Positions 30,907 through 41,082 of a stretch of 64,000 bases of DNA are shown here, piece after piece. Origin of the DNA: Naumovozyma dairenensis CBS 421 (taxonomy: Eukaryota > Ascomycota > Saccharomycetes > Saccharomycetales > Saccharomycetaceae). The stretch's first letter is position 1, and every line of letters starts with the position of its first letter. The stretch lies in assembly GCF_000227115.2 (NCBI RefSeq), contig NC_016482.1:496001-560000 (forward strand). The letters run 5' to 3'. Position numbers and translations under genes: made by a program. Below the pieces are notes generated by a model. That model made no database searches. It was not told the origin of the DNA and worked only from the letters and a program-made list of their open reading frames with translations.

Positions 30907-33294
30907 TCAAACTTTTGGAATAGAATATATACGTGCTGAACTATCGTTACTCGATACACCTAATAACATTCTCTTGTCCATGTCGGCAGTTGACCATCTT
31001 AATCTAGTAATTTTCCCTGCTGGAGTTATGCTATCTTCTAAAGTATGAACAAGTTGGAATCCGTCTTCTGAGTCATATTTATAAACGAAGATTTCCCCAG
31101 TTTCTAAACCGACAGCTACCAATATCTTTTTATCTACGACATAATCGTAAACGGAGAGCGCAGTTACAGGTTTGGTATGTTTAAATGAATTTTCCAAGAT
31201 AAAATCGTCTTTAGATTCATCAAAATTCCACATTTTGATAGTTCTATCTCTTGATCCAGTAATGAATGCAGTACCGAATTCTGTTGGAACCCAATCACCA
31301 TCCCAAATAATTCTAGAATGTGGCTTGACGTTGTTATATTTCAAACTAAATCCCTTGCCATCAGCTGTTCGTTCCCATACTGCCCATTGTCTATCTCTAC
31401 AAACTGATAACAAATATTTGTTATCATGAGAAAACTCCAATCTTGTTATAGTTAGAGTATGAAATTCCAATACTGGTTTCACTTCTAACCAATTTCCTGT
31501 TTCAAATATCCTAATTACAGCATGTTGCGGAGTATTTGATCTACAAGCTGAGGCAATGAATTTCCCATCTGGAGAAACATCAACACATGTAATTTCATAA
31601 CCGTGACCATATAATTTTTCAATTTCTGGCCATAGTAAATGTCTTTGTAATTGGTCTTCCTTTGGAGGAGTGGTCATACCTTCAACTAATTCGGATGTAG
31701 CAATATTCTTTTCTTCTCCAACATGATTTACTTCGTCGTCATCTTCATCTTCACTATCATCTGGATTATCAGCTTTATTTGAAAGCCCTAAAACTGGCAC
31801 AGATGCGGTTTCTGGCATAACAGCCGTAGTATCTAATTTTATATCTGTAAATTTATCCAAGATTTGGGCGACCCCCTTAGGTTCATCAAAGGATCTTAAA
31901 ATCTTCTCATCACCACCACTGATAAACCTCGTATTTGTTATTGGTTCTACACAAATCATATCATAACCATGAATTTGGGGTCTTGAAAATTCATGCCAGG
32001 TAATTGTAGATCTTTTTGATTTATCGGCGTTGTACAACCATGGGGCAAAAAGTCTTGTAGTTTGATCTAATGATGTAGCAAGTAAATATTTTCCATTTGG
32101 AGCCCATGCAATGTCAGTAACTTCCTTTATTGGACCAGAAATACCTAATTCTTGTTCACAAGTTTGATTATTATCAGTAAGTTTCCAAATTCTCCAAGAA
32201 CCCGTCCTACCATTTGTTAAAATATAGTCGACATTGTCTTCAGAAGAAAACCAAAGACAGGACCAGAACCCACCAGCTGACCCAGTTGCGGTTGAGGCAC
32301 CCTTAGATGATAATTCACCTAGTCTCAATCCACATACCCAAATCCCAGAGGCTTCATCCGGCTCCCATACCATTAACGCTGTGTCTGCCGTGGAGGCTAA
32401 CAACTGTAAACGTGTTTCATGCCACTGTAATGAAGAAATCCAATCATCATGACCCATGATCAATGCTTCGAAATTGATACAAACTTTTAGGTCATCTGCT
32501 ACATGGAATTTATATTGTTTATTGTTTAATAATTCCAATTTATTTTCATCATTTTCATCATCTTGTTCTTCGATCAAATCATTAATTCTAATTCTCCAAA
32601 GTCTAATATAACGATCTTGAGAACCAGAACACAATAAATAATCACCTGGAGTTTCTTGATGACGAAAGGCCATTGATTTAATCCAATCTTCATGACCTTC
32701 TAACTTCGCGGCCAATTTACAATCATGAATGGCATCTACGCCTTGGGTTCTACTAAACACAAATGAATAAATGAAAACATTAACATTGGTACCACCAATA
32801 GCCAACAAGTACTTGTTATCTGTAACGTTAGACAAAGCAAATGATAAAGGCAAGACTCCTTGCTGCACTATAAATTCCTGACTCATAACGAAAGTATCCA
32901 ACTCATTTTCACGAACCCAAATGGATACATTCCCATCAGCACATCCGACAACGAACAAATCTTCCAAGACATCCAAGGCAACGATAGTATTCTGATAATG
33001 TTGGATAGTTTGCACACAATTCCATACGTTATCAGTAACTTTCCAAACTTTAACGTGGTGATCCTCGGAAGCAGAGATCATAAAGGGTGTACCATGGATA
33101 AACTTAACACAGGTCACGTCTGCTTCATGACCTTTCAAAGTTTGAATGACACCATGGTTCGAGGGATCTAAGGGGTCCCATAATGCGATTGTGTTGCAGG
33201 CACCAAATGCTACGATGTTGAGGGATTTGTTGTAGCTGCTTACTTGGTTTTGTCTGTTGGCGCCGATGAAGATGGCCTCTTGTTTGATTGACAT
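30907..33294 (-). CDS. ELP2: ELP2, Elongator subunit (WD40)
   Basis: Scaffold subunit of the Elongator complex, which makes the mcm5/ncm5 side chains on wobble uridines of tRNAs. 795 residues against 788. Two WD40 propellers; visible units include GHEADVTCVKF, SASEDHHVKVWKV, GHEDWIKSMAFRHQETPGDYLLCSGSQDR, GHDDWISSLQW and SLDQTTRLFAPW. An acidic loop (DDSEDEDDDEV) lies near residue 520. The ATG at 33294 starts MSIKQEAIFIGAN, matching the family; the frame extends upstream only to a non-ATG codon. Divergent from YCH1 and equivalent to YGR200C. Confidence 0.95.
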   Translation of the reverse strand: MSIKQEAIFIGANRQNQVSSYNKSLNIVAFGACNTIALWDPLDPSNHGVIQTLKGHEADVTCVKFIHGTPFMISASEDHHVKVWKVTDNVWNCVQTIQHYQNTIVALDVLEDLFVVGCADGNVSIWVRENELDTFVMSQEFIVQQGVLPLSFALSNVTDNKYLLAIGGTNVNVFIYSFVFSRTQGVDAIHDCKLAAKLEGHEDWIKSMAFRHQETPGDYLLCSGSQDRYIRLWRIRINDLIEEQDDENDENKLELLNNKQYKFHVADDLKVCINFEALIMGHDDWISSLQWHETRLQLLASTADTALMVWEPDEASGIWVCGLRLGELSSKGASTATGSAGGFWSCLWFSSEDNVDYILTNGRTGSWRIWKLTDNNQTCEQELGISGPIKEVTDIAWAPNGKYLLATSLDQTTRLFAPWLYNADKSKRSTITWHEFSRPQIHGYDMICVEPITNTRFISGGDEKILRSFDEPKGVAQILDKFTDIKLDTTAVMPETASVPVLGLSNKADNPDDSEDEDDDEVNHVGEEKNIATSELVEGMTTPPKEDQLQRHLLWPEIEKLYGHGYEITCVDVSPDGKFIASACRSNTPQHAVIRIFETGNWLEVKPVLEFHTLTITRLEFSHDNKYLLSVCRDRQWAVWERTADGKGFSLKYNNVKPHSRIIWDGDWVPTEFGTAFITGSRDRTIKMWNFDESKDDFILENSFKHTKPVTALSVYDYVVDKKILVAVGLETGEIFVYKYDSEDGFQLVHTLEDSITPAGKITRLRWSTADMDKRMLLGVSSNDSSARIYSIPKV

Positions 33295-33721
33295 GTTTTG
33301 ATTGTGAGTCCCTTTCTGTTGCTCTTCTCTGAGTAAATGCAGTAAGTACAAACAAACTAAACTCAAGTACTAAATTGTAAGATTACTTAACTAACTATAA
33401 CTAGTCTTATTACGAATGTACCTTGCCACACAGATACCCCCGTTCAATACCCATTAGCATTACTTGGAAATACTGGAATTTTTCACTTTTATGTTAATGC
33501 TAGAAAAATGATTAAGTAAGACAAAATTTTTTTAGGTCACGTGTACGGAGGTATATAGAGACAGGGAAATACAGTGAGACCTCCAACGGTCATCTAATGC
33601 TGGATGGAATGAATAAGCGTTCGTATTATATATTGTTCCATCAAGAGGGATTTGGAGAAAGGTTCTCATTAGAAGAATATAAATCGAGAAATAGATACTA
33701 TCGATTAGACGTACAGACCTG
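33295..33721. other. Divergent promoter ELP2/YCH1
   Basis: About 430 bp. In S. cerevisiae YGR201C and PCT1 lie between these genes; neither is present. A Cbf1-type GTCACGTG site is at 33536-33543. Confidence 0.65.
33536..33543. promoter_or_regulatory. Cbf1-type E-box (GTCACGTG)
   Basis: Exact match to the RTCACRTG consensus of Cbf1, about 180 bp upstream of YCH1. It is not followed by an AT-rich CDEII-like stretch, so it is read as a promoter site and not a centromere element. Confidence 0.5.
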
Positions 33722-34216
33722 ATGGATGGAAGAAGATCTGTAGCGAACATTAAATACGTAGACGCTTCTGAATTATACAGATGGATGAAGCAAGGGCATA
33801 ATTCACTTGGGCAACCGTTCCAAGTGATCGATGTTCGTGGGTCTGATTATATTGGTGGCCATATTTTTCAAAGCTGGCATTATCCTTATAAAGAACTGTC
33901 GCATAATCTTATATTACTCGATGAGTTGAAGAAACGTCTCGAGAATGAGCGCCTGGAGAGTAAACTAAAGGAGAAGAGTGCAACCACATCTGATGTCGAT
34001 GAGGATGAAACAGTTATAAATGCTGTGTTTCATTGTGCACAATCTCAACAGCGTGGTCCATCAGCGGCAATGAAATTATTAAGACATTTGAATGATGGAG
34101 AGTTAGAACATATACAGATCTGGGTGCTTAGAGGAGGGTTTAACCATTGGCAAGATGAATATGGTGAAGATGACTCGGTTACTGAAGGATACGAACCTAG
34201 TTTATGGGGATGGTAA
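33722..34216 (+). CDS. YCH1: YCH1, rhodanese-fold phosphatase of Cdc25 type
   Basis: Small CDC25-like/arsenate-reductase-like phosphatase with a rhodanese fold; 164 residues against 148 in S. cerevisiae. QVIDVRGSDYIGGHI is the conserved rhodanese CH2A-like start. The catalytic P-loop is HCAQSQQRGPSAA, a proper HCX5R signature with Cys near residue 102. The WVLRGGFNHWQ end is also conserved. The extra length is an acidic/Lys-rich insert (about 60-90). In vitro phosphatase activity is known for the S. cerevisiae protein; its natural substrate is not. Corresponds to YGR203W. Confidence 0.93.
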   Translation: MDGRRSVANIKYVDASELYRWMKQGHNSLGQPFQVIDVRGSDYIGGHIFQSWHYPYKELSHNLILLDELKKRLENERLESKLKEKSATTSDVDEDETVINAVFHCAQSQQRGPSAAMKLLRHLNDGELEHIQIWVLRGGFNHWQDEYGEDDSVTEGYEPSLWGW

Positions 34217-34777
34217 ATATGACAATTCTCCTTAACGTATAATTACAAGCATCTCGACAATCTTCGAGAAGATTCAATTGGTTTTAAACGGTTTGCCATT
34301 TAAAAAAACTATGATAAAGTATATTTATATAGATATTGATCTTTATTCTATTTAATCACAAGGACACAACATACATATATGGTTGATTGAATAAGTGGTC
34401 TCCATATCAATCGGTTCACTGCATGATCCCGTGCCCAGAAAAGAGTTCTGCCAAGGACCCATCCACATCCATCGACCACATCTCATCTGCTCGCATAGTT
34501 TTTCATTGCAAAGTTCCACAGTTTTTAACTCGTTTGTACCGGAAAGGGAAATTAATTGAGCGGTTGCGGTGGAAAATAATTAATCAACTGAATCAACAGC
34601 AACAGGAGTCACTTAAACCTCGATGAACAAGAACAATTTTTCTATTTATATTTTGCTGCCTACAAAATGAAGATGCTATCTTGACTTTATATAAAATTTG
34701 CATCTCTTTTTTTTCTTTCAATTGTATACCTTTTTTCTGTAGTCTACATAAACCACACTTCAGTTCTCTTTCGAAAA
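34217..34777. other. ADE3 promoter region
   Basis: About 560 bp with a poly-T/CT tract just before the ADE3 start and a Gcn4/Bas1 core. An open frame at 34387-34626 has no recognisable similarity and is not called. Confidence 0.6.
34606..34611 (-). promoter_or_regulatory. Gcn4/Bas1 core site (TGACTC) upstream of ADE3
   Basis: GAGTCA on the plus strand, about 170 bp before the ADE3 ATG. TGACTC is the core recognised by both Gcn4 and Bas1, and ADE3 belongs to the Bas1-Pho2 adenine regulon in S. cerevisiae. Confidence 0.45.
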
Positions 34778-37624
34778 ATGGCAGGTCAATTAATAGATGG
34801 TAAGGCCACAGCCAAAGTAATCCGTGAAGAAATCTCGCAAGAAATCACCTCACTAAAGGAACAAATCCCAACTTTCAAACCAAACCTAGCCATCATCCAG
34901 GTCGGAACCAGACCTGATTCTGCCACATATGTCCGTATGAAATGTAAAGCCGCCGAAGAAGCTGGTATTATTGCCAACTTCATTCATTTGGAAGAATCCA
35001 TCACTGAACATGAACTATATAAGCATGTCGTGAAGTTAAATGAAGATCCTGAAACTCATGGGATCATCGTTCAATTACCTTTACCATCGCATATCAATGA
35101 GGATCGTATTACATCAGCGGTACTTTCTTCCAAGGATGTGGATGGGTTCGGTCCAATGAATATCGGAGAATTGAATAAGAAGAATGGGAACCCTGATTTC
35201 TTACCTTGTACTCCTAAGGGTGTCATTGAATTATTGAAAAGGTTTAACGTTACCATTGCAGGTTCGAAATCAGTCGTCGTTGGGAGATCTGATATTGTCG
35301 GTTCTCCTGTGGCTGAATTGTTGAAATCTTTGGATTCAACGGTGACTATTACTCATTCTAAGACGAAGGATATCCCTTCTTATTTGAAGGATGCTGATAT
35401 TGTTGTTGTGGCTATTGGTAGACCTGAATTCGTTAAAGGTGAATGGTTTAAAGATAATAAAAAAGGTTGTGTAGTTATCGATGTTGGTACTAATTATGTC
35501 GAGGATTCCACTAAGAAATCTGGTTTCAAATGTGTTGGTGACGTGGAATTCAATGAAGCTTTAAAATATGTTAAGTTGATTACCCCGGTCCCAGGTGGCG
35601 TGGGTCCAATGACAGTAGCTATGTTAATGCAAAACACTTTGATTGCAGCTAAACGTGAATTAGCTAACAATGGTAAATTAACGAATTTCGAACCATTGAA
35701 ATTAAATCTATTGAAACCAGTTCCAGCTGATTTTGAAATCTCAAGAGCTCAAACTCCAAAGGAAATTACTCAAGTAGCATTAGAATCTGGTATCTTACCA
35801 TCTGAATTTGAACCATATGGTTCCACAAAGGGTAAAGTCTCATTAGATGTCTTAGATCGTTTACAAGATAGGGAAAATGGTAAATATATTCTTGTTACGG
35901 GTATTACACCAACTCCTTTAGGTGAAGGTAAATCTACCACCACTGTTGGGTTAGCTCAAGCATTTGGAGCACATTTAAACAAGACTGTTTTCGCTAATGT
36001 TCGTCAACCAAGTATGGGTCCTTCATTTGGTATCAAAGGTGGTGCAGCAGGAGGTGGTTATTCACAGGTTATTCCAATGGATGATTTCAATTTACATGTC
36101 ACTGGTGATATCCATGCTATTTCCATTGCGAATAATTTATTGGCTGCTGCAATTGATACAAGAATGTTCCATGAATCTACTCAAAAGGATGGTCCATTAT
36201 ATAAGAGATTAGTCCCAGCAAAGAAGGGCGTCAGAGCGTTCACTCCATCAATGTTAAGAAGATTAAAGAAGTTAGGTATTGACAAGACTAACCCAGATGA
36301 TTTAACTGAAGAAGAAATTACTAGATTTGCACGTCTTGATATTGATCCAGAAACCATCACTTGGAGAAGAGTTGTTGACTGTAATGATAGAATGTTGAGA
36401 GGTATTACTATTGGTGAAGCTCCAACTGAACGTGGGTTCACTAGACATACAGGATTTGATATTTCTGTTGCTTCGGAATGTATGGCTATTCTTGCCTTGA
36501 CTAATTCCTTGGCTGATATGAGAGAAAGATTAGGTAAGATTGTTATTGGTGCATCCAAAGCAGGTGAACCAATTACTTGTGAAGATATCGGTTGTGCTGG
36601 TGCCATGACTGCTTTATTGAAAGATGCAATTAAACCAAATATTATGCAAACTTTAGAAGGTACTCCTGTTTTTGTCCATGCAGGTCCATTTGCCAATATT
36701 TCTATTGGTGCATCATCTGTTCTTGCTGATAAGATGGCTTTGAAATTGGCTGGTGTGGAACCAACTTTAACTGAAAGTTTGAAGAAGGAAAGAGTAGGGT
36801 ATGTGATAACTGAAGCGGGGTTTGATTTCACAATGGGTGGTGAAAGATTTATTAATATCAAGTGTCGTTCCTCAGGATTAGTGCCAGACGTTGTTGTCAT
36901 TGTGGCTACTGTGAGAGCTTTGAAAGTTCACGGAGGTGGTGCTGAAGTTAAAGCCGGTGCTCCATTGCCTGCTGAATATTTAACGGAAAATGTTGATATG
37001 TTAAGAAAGGGTTGTGCTAATTTGGCTAAACATATCTCTAACGCAAGACAATATAATTTACCCGTTATTGTCGCTATTAATAAAATGTCCACGGATACTG
37101 CAGCGGAACACCAGGTTATTAAGGAAGAATCCTTAAAGGCAGGTGCATATGATGCTATTGTTTCCAACCATTGGGAAGAAGGTGGGTTAGGTGCTGTTGA
37201 TTTAGCTAATGGTATTATTGAAGCTACACAAAAGACCAACAATGACGATTTCCAATTCTTGTATAAAACTGAGGGACAAACTGTGGAAGAAAGAATTGAA
37301 ACAATTGCTCAAGAAATGTATGGTGCTAAAGATGTTGAATTTTTACCAGAAGCACAAAAGAAGATTGAATTATACACTAAGCAAGGTTTTGGTAATTTAC
37401 CTATCTGTATTGCTAAGACACAATACTCCTTATCGCATGATGCTAAATTAAAGGGTGTGCCAACTGGGTTTACTTTCCCGATTAGAGATGTTAGAGCATC
37501 CATTGGTGCAGGTTATTTATATGCATTGGCTGCTGAAATCCAAACCATTCCTGGCTTACCAACACATTGTGGTTTCATGAACATTGAAGTTAATGATGAT
37601 GGTGAAATTGAAGGTATGTTTTAG
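34778..37624 (+). CDS. ADE3: ADE3, cytosolic C1-tetrahydrofolate synthase
   Basis: Trifunctional enzyme interconverting one-carbon forms of tetrahydrofolate: methylene-THF dehydrogenase, methenyl-THF cyclohydrolase and formate-THF ligase, supplying purine synthesis. 948 residues against 946. The N-terminal dehydrogenase/cyclohydrolase domain (1 to about 305) has the YVRMK catalytic motif (Tyr51, Lys55), the VVGRSDIVGSPVAELL NADP site and TPVPGGVGPMTVAMLM. The ligase domain (about 325-948) has the P-loop TPLGEGKSTTT near residue 380 and FDFTMGGERF. No mitochondrial presequence, so this is the cytosolic form and not MIS1. Confidence 0.97.
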   Translation: MAGQLIDGKATAKVIREEISQEITSLKEQIPTFKPNLAIIQVGTRPDSATYVRMKCKAAEEAGIIANFIHLEESITEHELYKHVVKLNEDPETHGIIVQLPLPSHINEDRITSAVLSSKDVDGFGPMNIGELNKKNGNPDFLPCTPKGVIELLKRFNVTIAGSKSVVVGRSDIVGSPVAELLKSLDSTVTITHSKTKDIPSYLKDADIVVVAIGRPEFVKGEWFKDNKKGCVVIDVGTNYVEDSTKKSGFKCVGDVEFNEALKYVKLITPVPGGVGPMTVAMLMQNTLIAAKRELANNGKLTNFEPLKLNLLKPVPADFEISRAQTPKEITQVALESGILPSEFEPYGSTKGKVSLDVLDRLQDRENGKYILVTGITPTPLGEGKSTTTVGLAQAFGAHLNKTVFANVRQPSMGPSFGIKGGAAGGGYSQVIPMDDFNLHVTGDIHAISIANNLLAAAIDTRMFHESTQKDGPLYKRLVPAKKGVRAFTPSMLRRLKKLGIDKTNPDDLTEEEITRFARLDIDPETITWRRVVDCNDRMLRGITIGEAPTERGFTRHTGFDISVASECMAILALTNSLADMRERLGKIVIGASKAGEPITCEDIGCAGAMTALLKDAIKPNIMQTLEGTPVFVHAGPFANISIGASSVLADKMALKLAGVEPTLTESLKKERVGYVITEAGFDFTMGGERFINIKCRSSGLVPDVVVIVATVRALKVHGGGAEVKAGAPLPAEYLTENVDMLRKGCANLAKHISNARQYNLPVIVAINKMSTDTAAEHQVIKEESLKAGAYDAIVSNHWEEGGLGAVDLANGIIEATQKTNNDDFQFLYKTEGQTVEERIETIAQEMYGAKDVEFLPEAQKKIELYTKQGFGNLPICIAKTQYSLSHDAKLKGVPTGFTFPIRDVRASIGAGYLYALAAEIQTIPGLPTHCGFMNIEVNDDGEIEGMF

Positions 37625-38003
37625 TCCCTTGTAAAAGAAAATACATATATATATATGTATTTATGTATTTATTTATGTAATGAAAGCTTGAATGATTGAA
37701 AAGTAAAAATTGATTCAACTTGTTCGAACTATATTATGTTGCACTTCTTATTCTGGTGATGCGAGGGACGTAAATTAGACAGTGCGACGACACCTAGTGG
37801 GGAAAAACAACGAGAGTATATCTATTCTAAGGGGATACACTATAAAACTTTTAGAAAGATGTTGGAATATGATACAGAACATTTGAGAACGAGCAATCAG
37901 TGATAGGAGACCTAAATTTTATCAGGAGGAGGTCGATTAACCATTTTGAAAATTGAAGGAACAGAAACCAGGTAATAAATATTACTACTAAAAACAGCTA
38001 ATA
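37625..38003. other. ADE3-TDA10 intergenic region
   Basis: About 380 bp with a short TATATA tract behind ADE3 and the TDA10 promoter. No gene or recognisable site. Confidence 0.6.
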
Positions 38004-38894
38004 ATGCCGCAAATGACTGTAATCGAACATTGTTATGAATTCTTAGATAAATATATCCCCCAATGGTTTGCCACGGGGACCAGAGATCCATTATTTATTT
38101 TTTTCTCAGGTCCACAAGGCTCAGGTAAAAGTTATACCAGTAAGATAATTTATGAACATTTACTGAAGAAATACAGCGGAGAAGGAGAGGGGAACGTGGG
38201 AAAGAAGACGATTGCGTACGTATCCATTGATGATTTTTATCTGACTCACAGGGACCAACTTGCGTTAAATGAACAATATCCTAGGAATAAATTATTACAA
38301 GGTAGAGGAATGCCTGGAACTCATGATATGAGCCTTTTGAATGATTGCCTTAATGCGATTCAACAAAGACGTGGTAATAATAAAGATCAAGACAAATTGA
38401 TTTTACCTCAGTATGATAAGTCTAAATATAATGGTGAAGGTGATAGATCTGAGAATAATCTTGTAATGGATGCTCCTGTTGATATTTTCATCCTTGAAGG
38501 TTGGTTTATTGGGTTTGAACCTATTATGAAAACATTTGAAGAGAATGACTTGTTAAAGGGTGATATGGCTGATGTAAATGCCAAATTGTTTATGTACAGT
38601 GATTTAATGTGGAATAACCCAGAAATAAATTCCTTGGCCATTGTGTTTGCAGCAGATAATATTGATAATATATATGAGTGGAGGAAACAACAGGAGCATG
38701 CATCCATTGCCAAAAATGGATCTGGGATGACAGATGAACAAGTGAAGGCATTTATTGATAGATACTATCCGAGTTATCAACTGTATTTTGAGAATCTTGT
38801 GCGTGGTGAAAAATTAGGTTCTGTGGCTACTCTTACACTTGGATTGGATATAAATCGAAGAGTATATTCATCGAAAGTGAGATGTATTGAATAA
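38004..38894 (+). CDS. TDA10: TDA10, ATP-binding P-loop kinase-like protein
   Basis: Cytosolic P-loop protein of the glycerate-kinase/uridine-kinase-like group; the S. cerevisiae protein (YGR205W) has a solved structure but no proven substrate. 296 residues against 290. Walker A is GPQGSGKS at residues 36-43. VSIDDFYLT and NKLLQGRGMPGTHD are typical of the family, as is ILEGWFIGF (Walker B side). Position after ADE3 matches. I would not assign a substrate. Confidence 0.92.
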   Translation: MPQMTVIEHCYEFLDKYIPQWFATGTRDPLFIFFSGPQGSGKSYTSKIIYEHLLKKYSGEGEGNVGKKTIAYVSIDDFYLTHRDQLALNEQYPRNKLLQGRGMPGTHDMSLLNDCLNAIQQRRGNNKDQDKLILPQYDKSKYNGEGDRSENNLVMDAPVDIFILEGWFIGFEPIMKTFEENDLLKGDMADVNAKLFMYSDLMWNNPEINSLAIVFAADNIDNIYEWRKQQEHASIAKNGSGMTDEQVKAFIDRYYPSYQLYFENLVRGEKLGSVATLTLGLDINRRVYSSKVRCIE

Positions 38895-39404
38895 GCGAAA
38901 AGCCCTGTACCATACATCATCACGCCTTAGTCATACCAAACATGTAGACAATATTATATTTTAATGACAATGCTGTTACTTAGAGTGACAATTATTAACT
39001 AATGAAAAAAAAGGCAAGAGAAACTAGAAATAGTAGATTTTTATGACAGTTTACTAAACAATAAATTGTTGTATAGGATATCCATATAATACAAATATGT
39101 ATGTAATTCAATTTTAAGTAGAATTGTTTTCCCTTGAGATTTAGTTATTTATCTGTCTGAATGAACACTTCTTTCTTTTCTGTCATTTTAGACTCCGCAA
39201 CTTTTTGTTCAATGGGAAATACTTATCTAATGGAAACAAATTGGAAACGAACAGAAGAGGGAATAAGTAGCGTAAATAAGTACCTTTATTAACTGAAGAA
39301 CTTAATAGTGAAAGGAAGTCTGATGATAAGACAGGCAAATATGACTAGATATCAGGCCTCTTAGTTGCAAAAACGTAATTAGAGAATTAATTAGGTTTCA
39401 CACA
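38895..39404. other. TDA10-MVB12 intergenic region
   Basis: About 510 bp of AT-rich sequence with nothing recognisable beyond a presumed MVB12 promoter. Confidence 0.6.
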
Positions 39405-39752
39405 ATGTCAGAATACAAAAGTCATGAATTAACAGGAAATAACACAAAGTGTAATACGTTAAAAGTGGAAGAAATACTCCGAAAGATCCCACTTTATAAT
39501 AAATATGGAGAAGACTTCCCCAAGGAGACATTACAATTAATGAAAGTTCCTGAATTCAAATATAATGAATTACAACCTACGGAGACAATGTTTAAACCAT
39601 GGTATGAAGAATGTGATAATTTAGTAAAAACTTGCGAGCAACATGATAAATCTAACGAATCATTTGATAATTGGTTATATGATAAATATTTGAAGACAAA
39701 ACCACCCGGAATGATGGGAAGTACATTGTTGTCTCCATCTAAGAGGGGATAG
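39405..39752 (+). CDS. MVB12: MVB12, ESCRT-I subunit
   Basis: Small fourth subunit of the ESCRT-I complex (with Vps23, Vps28, Vps37), which stabilises the complex during multivesicular-body sorting of ubiquitinated cargo. 115 residues against 101. The pattern EILRKIPLYNKYGEDFPKE, then KPWYEECDNLV and FDNWLYDKYL fits the family. Identification leans on position between TDA10 and CIR1 (YGR206W) and on size, since the protein is short and fast evolving. Confidence 0.85.
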   Translation: MSEYKSHELTGNNTKCNTLKVEEILRKIPLYNKYGEDFPKETLQLMKVPEFKYNELQPTETMFKPWYEECDNLVKTCEQHDKSNESFDNWLYDKYLKTKPPGMMGSTLLSPSKRG

Positions 39753-39795
39753 GAAAACTATAAGAGAACGTACGGTTGAAGTTTGTGCTTATTCC

Positions 39796-39813
39796 TTTTT
39801 TTTTTTTTTTTTT
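39796..39813. repeat. Poly-T tract
   Basis: Eighteen T in the short convergent gap between MVB12 and CIR1. Probably part of the shared 3' processing/nucleosome-poor region, and prone to length errors. Confidence 0.8.
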
Positions 39814-39894
39814 CTTTTTGTATTTACATAGTTTTTATAAGAAAATAATCTTTGAGAATATATAATATTTGTTGCGGCTATCTCGCAGTAGTAG

Positions 39895-40707
39895 TTAAAT
39901 CACTTTCTCCTCTTTTAATTTTGTAATCAACTCATCTACTGAATTTAATATGATACCTTGTTTCTTAACGGCCGGTTCTTCTACGGCTTTCAATTCCAAT
40001 TTCGAAGTCAAATCTACTTGTGGGAAAGTCTCCTTTAAATCCAATATTTCAATAGGTTTCTTCTTCGCCTTCATCATATTTTGTAATTTCACATATCTGG
40101 GAGTATTCAAACCTAAATCGACAGTAATTAGACCAGGCAATTTCATTACAAGAGTTTCATTCCCGCCGTCAATTTCCCTCACAGCTCTAACTTTCAATTG
40201 ATCACCAGTTGCGTCAAGGAATTCTAATTTGGTTACGTTAGTAATTTGTGGCCAATTCAATAATCCAGCTAACATTTGTCCCGTATTATTGAAATCATCA
40301 TCAATGGCTTGCTTCCCCATGATAACCAATCCGATATCTTCCTTCTTAACCATTTCTTTCAGAATCTTGGCAATAATCAGTGGTTCAAACGATGATGAAG
40401 CCTCATCGTCTTTTGCATCATGTTTAATCAAAGTTGCCTTTTCAACGCCTTTAGCTAGACAAGTACGTAAGATACTCTCAGATTTAGGGGATCCAATAGT
40501 GACAGCATGGGTCGAAACGGGGATTGCCTTTGAGAGATTTTTCCTGATAGTTAAGGATTCTTCAATAGCAATATCGTCGAATGGGTTTATACTGAATTTC
40601 AAATTTTTTAAATCTAATGATTTGGTTACTTCATTTATACGTGGTTTTAATTGTGGGTCTAGGACCCTTTTGATTGGCGTTAAGATACGTAGTGTCTGTT
40701 TTGACAT
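39895..40707 (-). CDS. CIR1: CIR1, electron transfer flavoprotein beta subunit
   Basis: Beta subunit of mitochondrial ETF (partner Aim45), passing electrons from dehydrogenases to Cir2. 270 residues against 261. The N-terminus RILTPIKRVLDPQLKPRIN and INPFDDIAIEESL are the conserved beta-ETF start. VIMGKQAIDDDFNNTGQMLAGLLNWPQ and VREIDGGNETL form the AMP/FAD-facing core, and the recognition-loop region KKKPIEIL follows. Transcribed convergently to MVB12, divergently from SER2; equivalent to YGR207C. Confidence 0.95.
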   Translation of the reverse strand: MSKQTLRILTPIKRVLDPQLKPRINEVTKSLDLKNLKFSINPFDDIAIEESLTIRKNLSKAIPVSTHAVTIGSPKSESILRTCLAKGVEKATLIKHDAKDDEASSSFEPLIIAKILKEMVKKEDIGLVIMGKQAIDDDFNNTGQMLAGLLNWPQITNVTKLEFLDATGDQLKVRAVREIDGGNETLVMKLPGLITVDLGLNTPRYVKLQNMMKAKKKPIEILDLKETFPQVDLTSKLELKAVEEPAVKKQGIILNSVDELITKLKEEKVI

Positions 40708-41082
40708 TTTTTTGCAAAGTTACTTAATCTACTAGCAAACGCTTGATGTGTAGATGTCAGATTTTGTTGGTGATTATTCAGCGGGTTTACTTGTCCTCGA
40801 GGATATATTTTTGCCTTCTCTCTCTCTGTCGAACTTGGCTATATCTATTTTCCTTTAATGGAATAAAAAATCCGACTCTGTTTTTCTTTACACTCCGAAG
40901 AGTTTGTTACTTTTTTCCAGTTTGACAATTTTCTCGAAGACTCATTATTTAGCGAGAACCACCTATGTACTTATGAACAATGAAAACAAGAACAGACGAG
41001 AACAGATCAGAAGGATCCTTAGCCTTCCAATACAACTATCCAAAATATATACACTCCCCAGAATAGGACATCCAGAGACCAA
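40708..41082. other. Divergent promoter CIR1/SER2
   Basis: About 375 bp. The open frame running through 40904-41086 into the SER2 start has no similarity and is taken as leader or chance. No strong site found. Confidence 0.55.

Noticed and set aside
33536..33640. Possible centromere starting with a CDEI-like GTCACGTG
   Set aside because: The following 80-90 bases are not AT-rich enough and no CDEIII-like CCGAAA motif follows at the right distance; it is an ordinary promoter E-box.
34387..34626. 79-codon open frame in the ADE3 promoter
   Set aside because: Starts on a non-ATG codon, contains the Gcn4/Bas1 site and shows no similarity to anything I know.
36181..36900. 239-codon open frame antisense to ADE3
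   Set aside because: Lies wholly inside the well-supported ADE3 ligase domain; a shadow of codon structure in a conserved gene.
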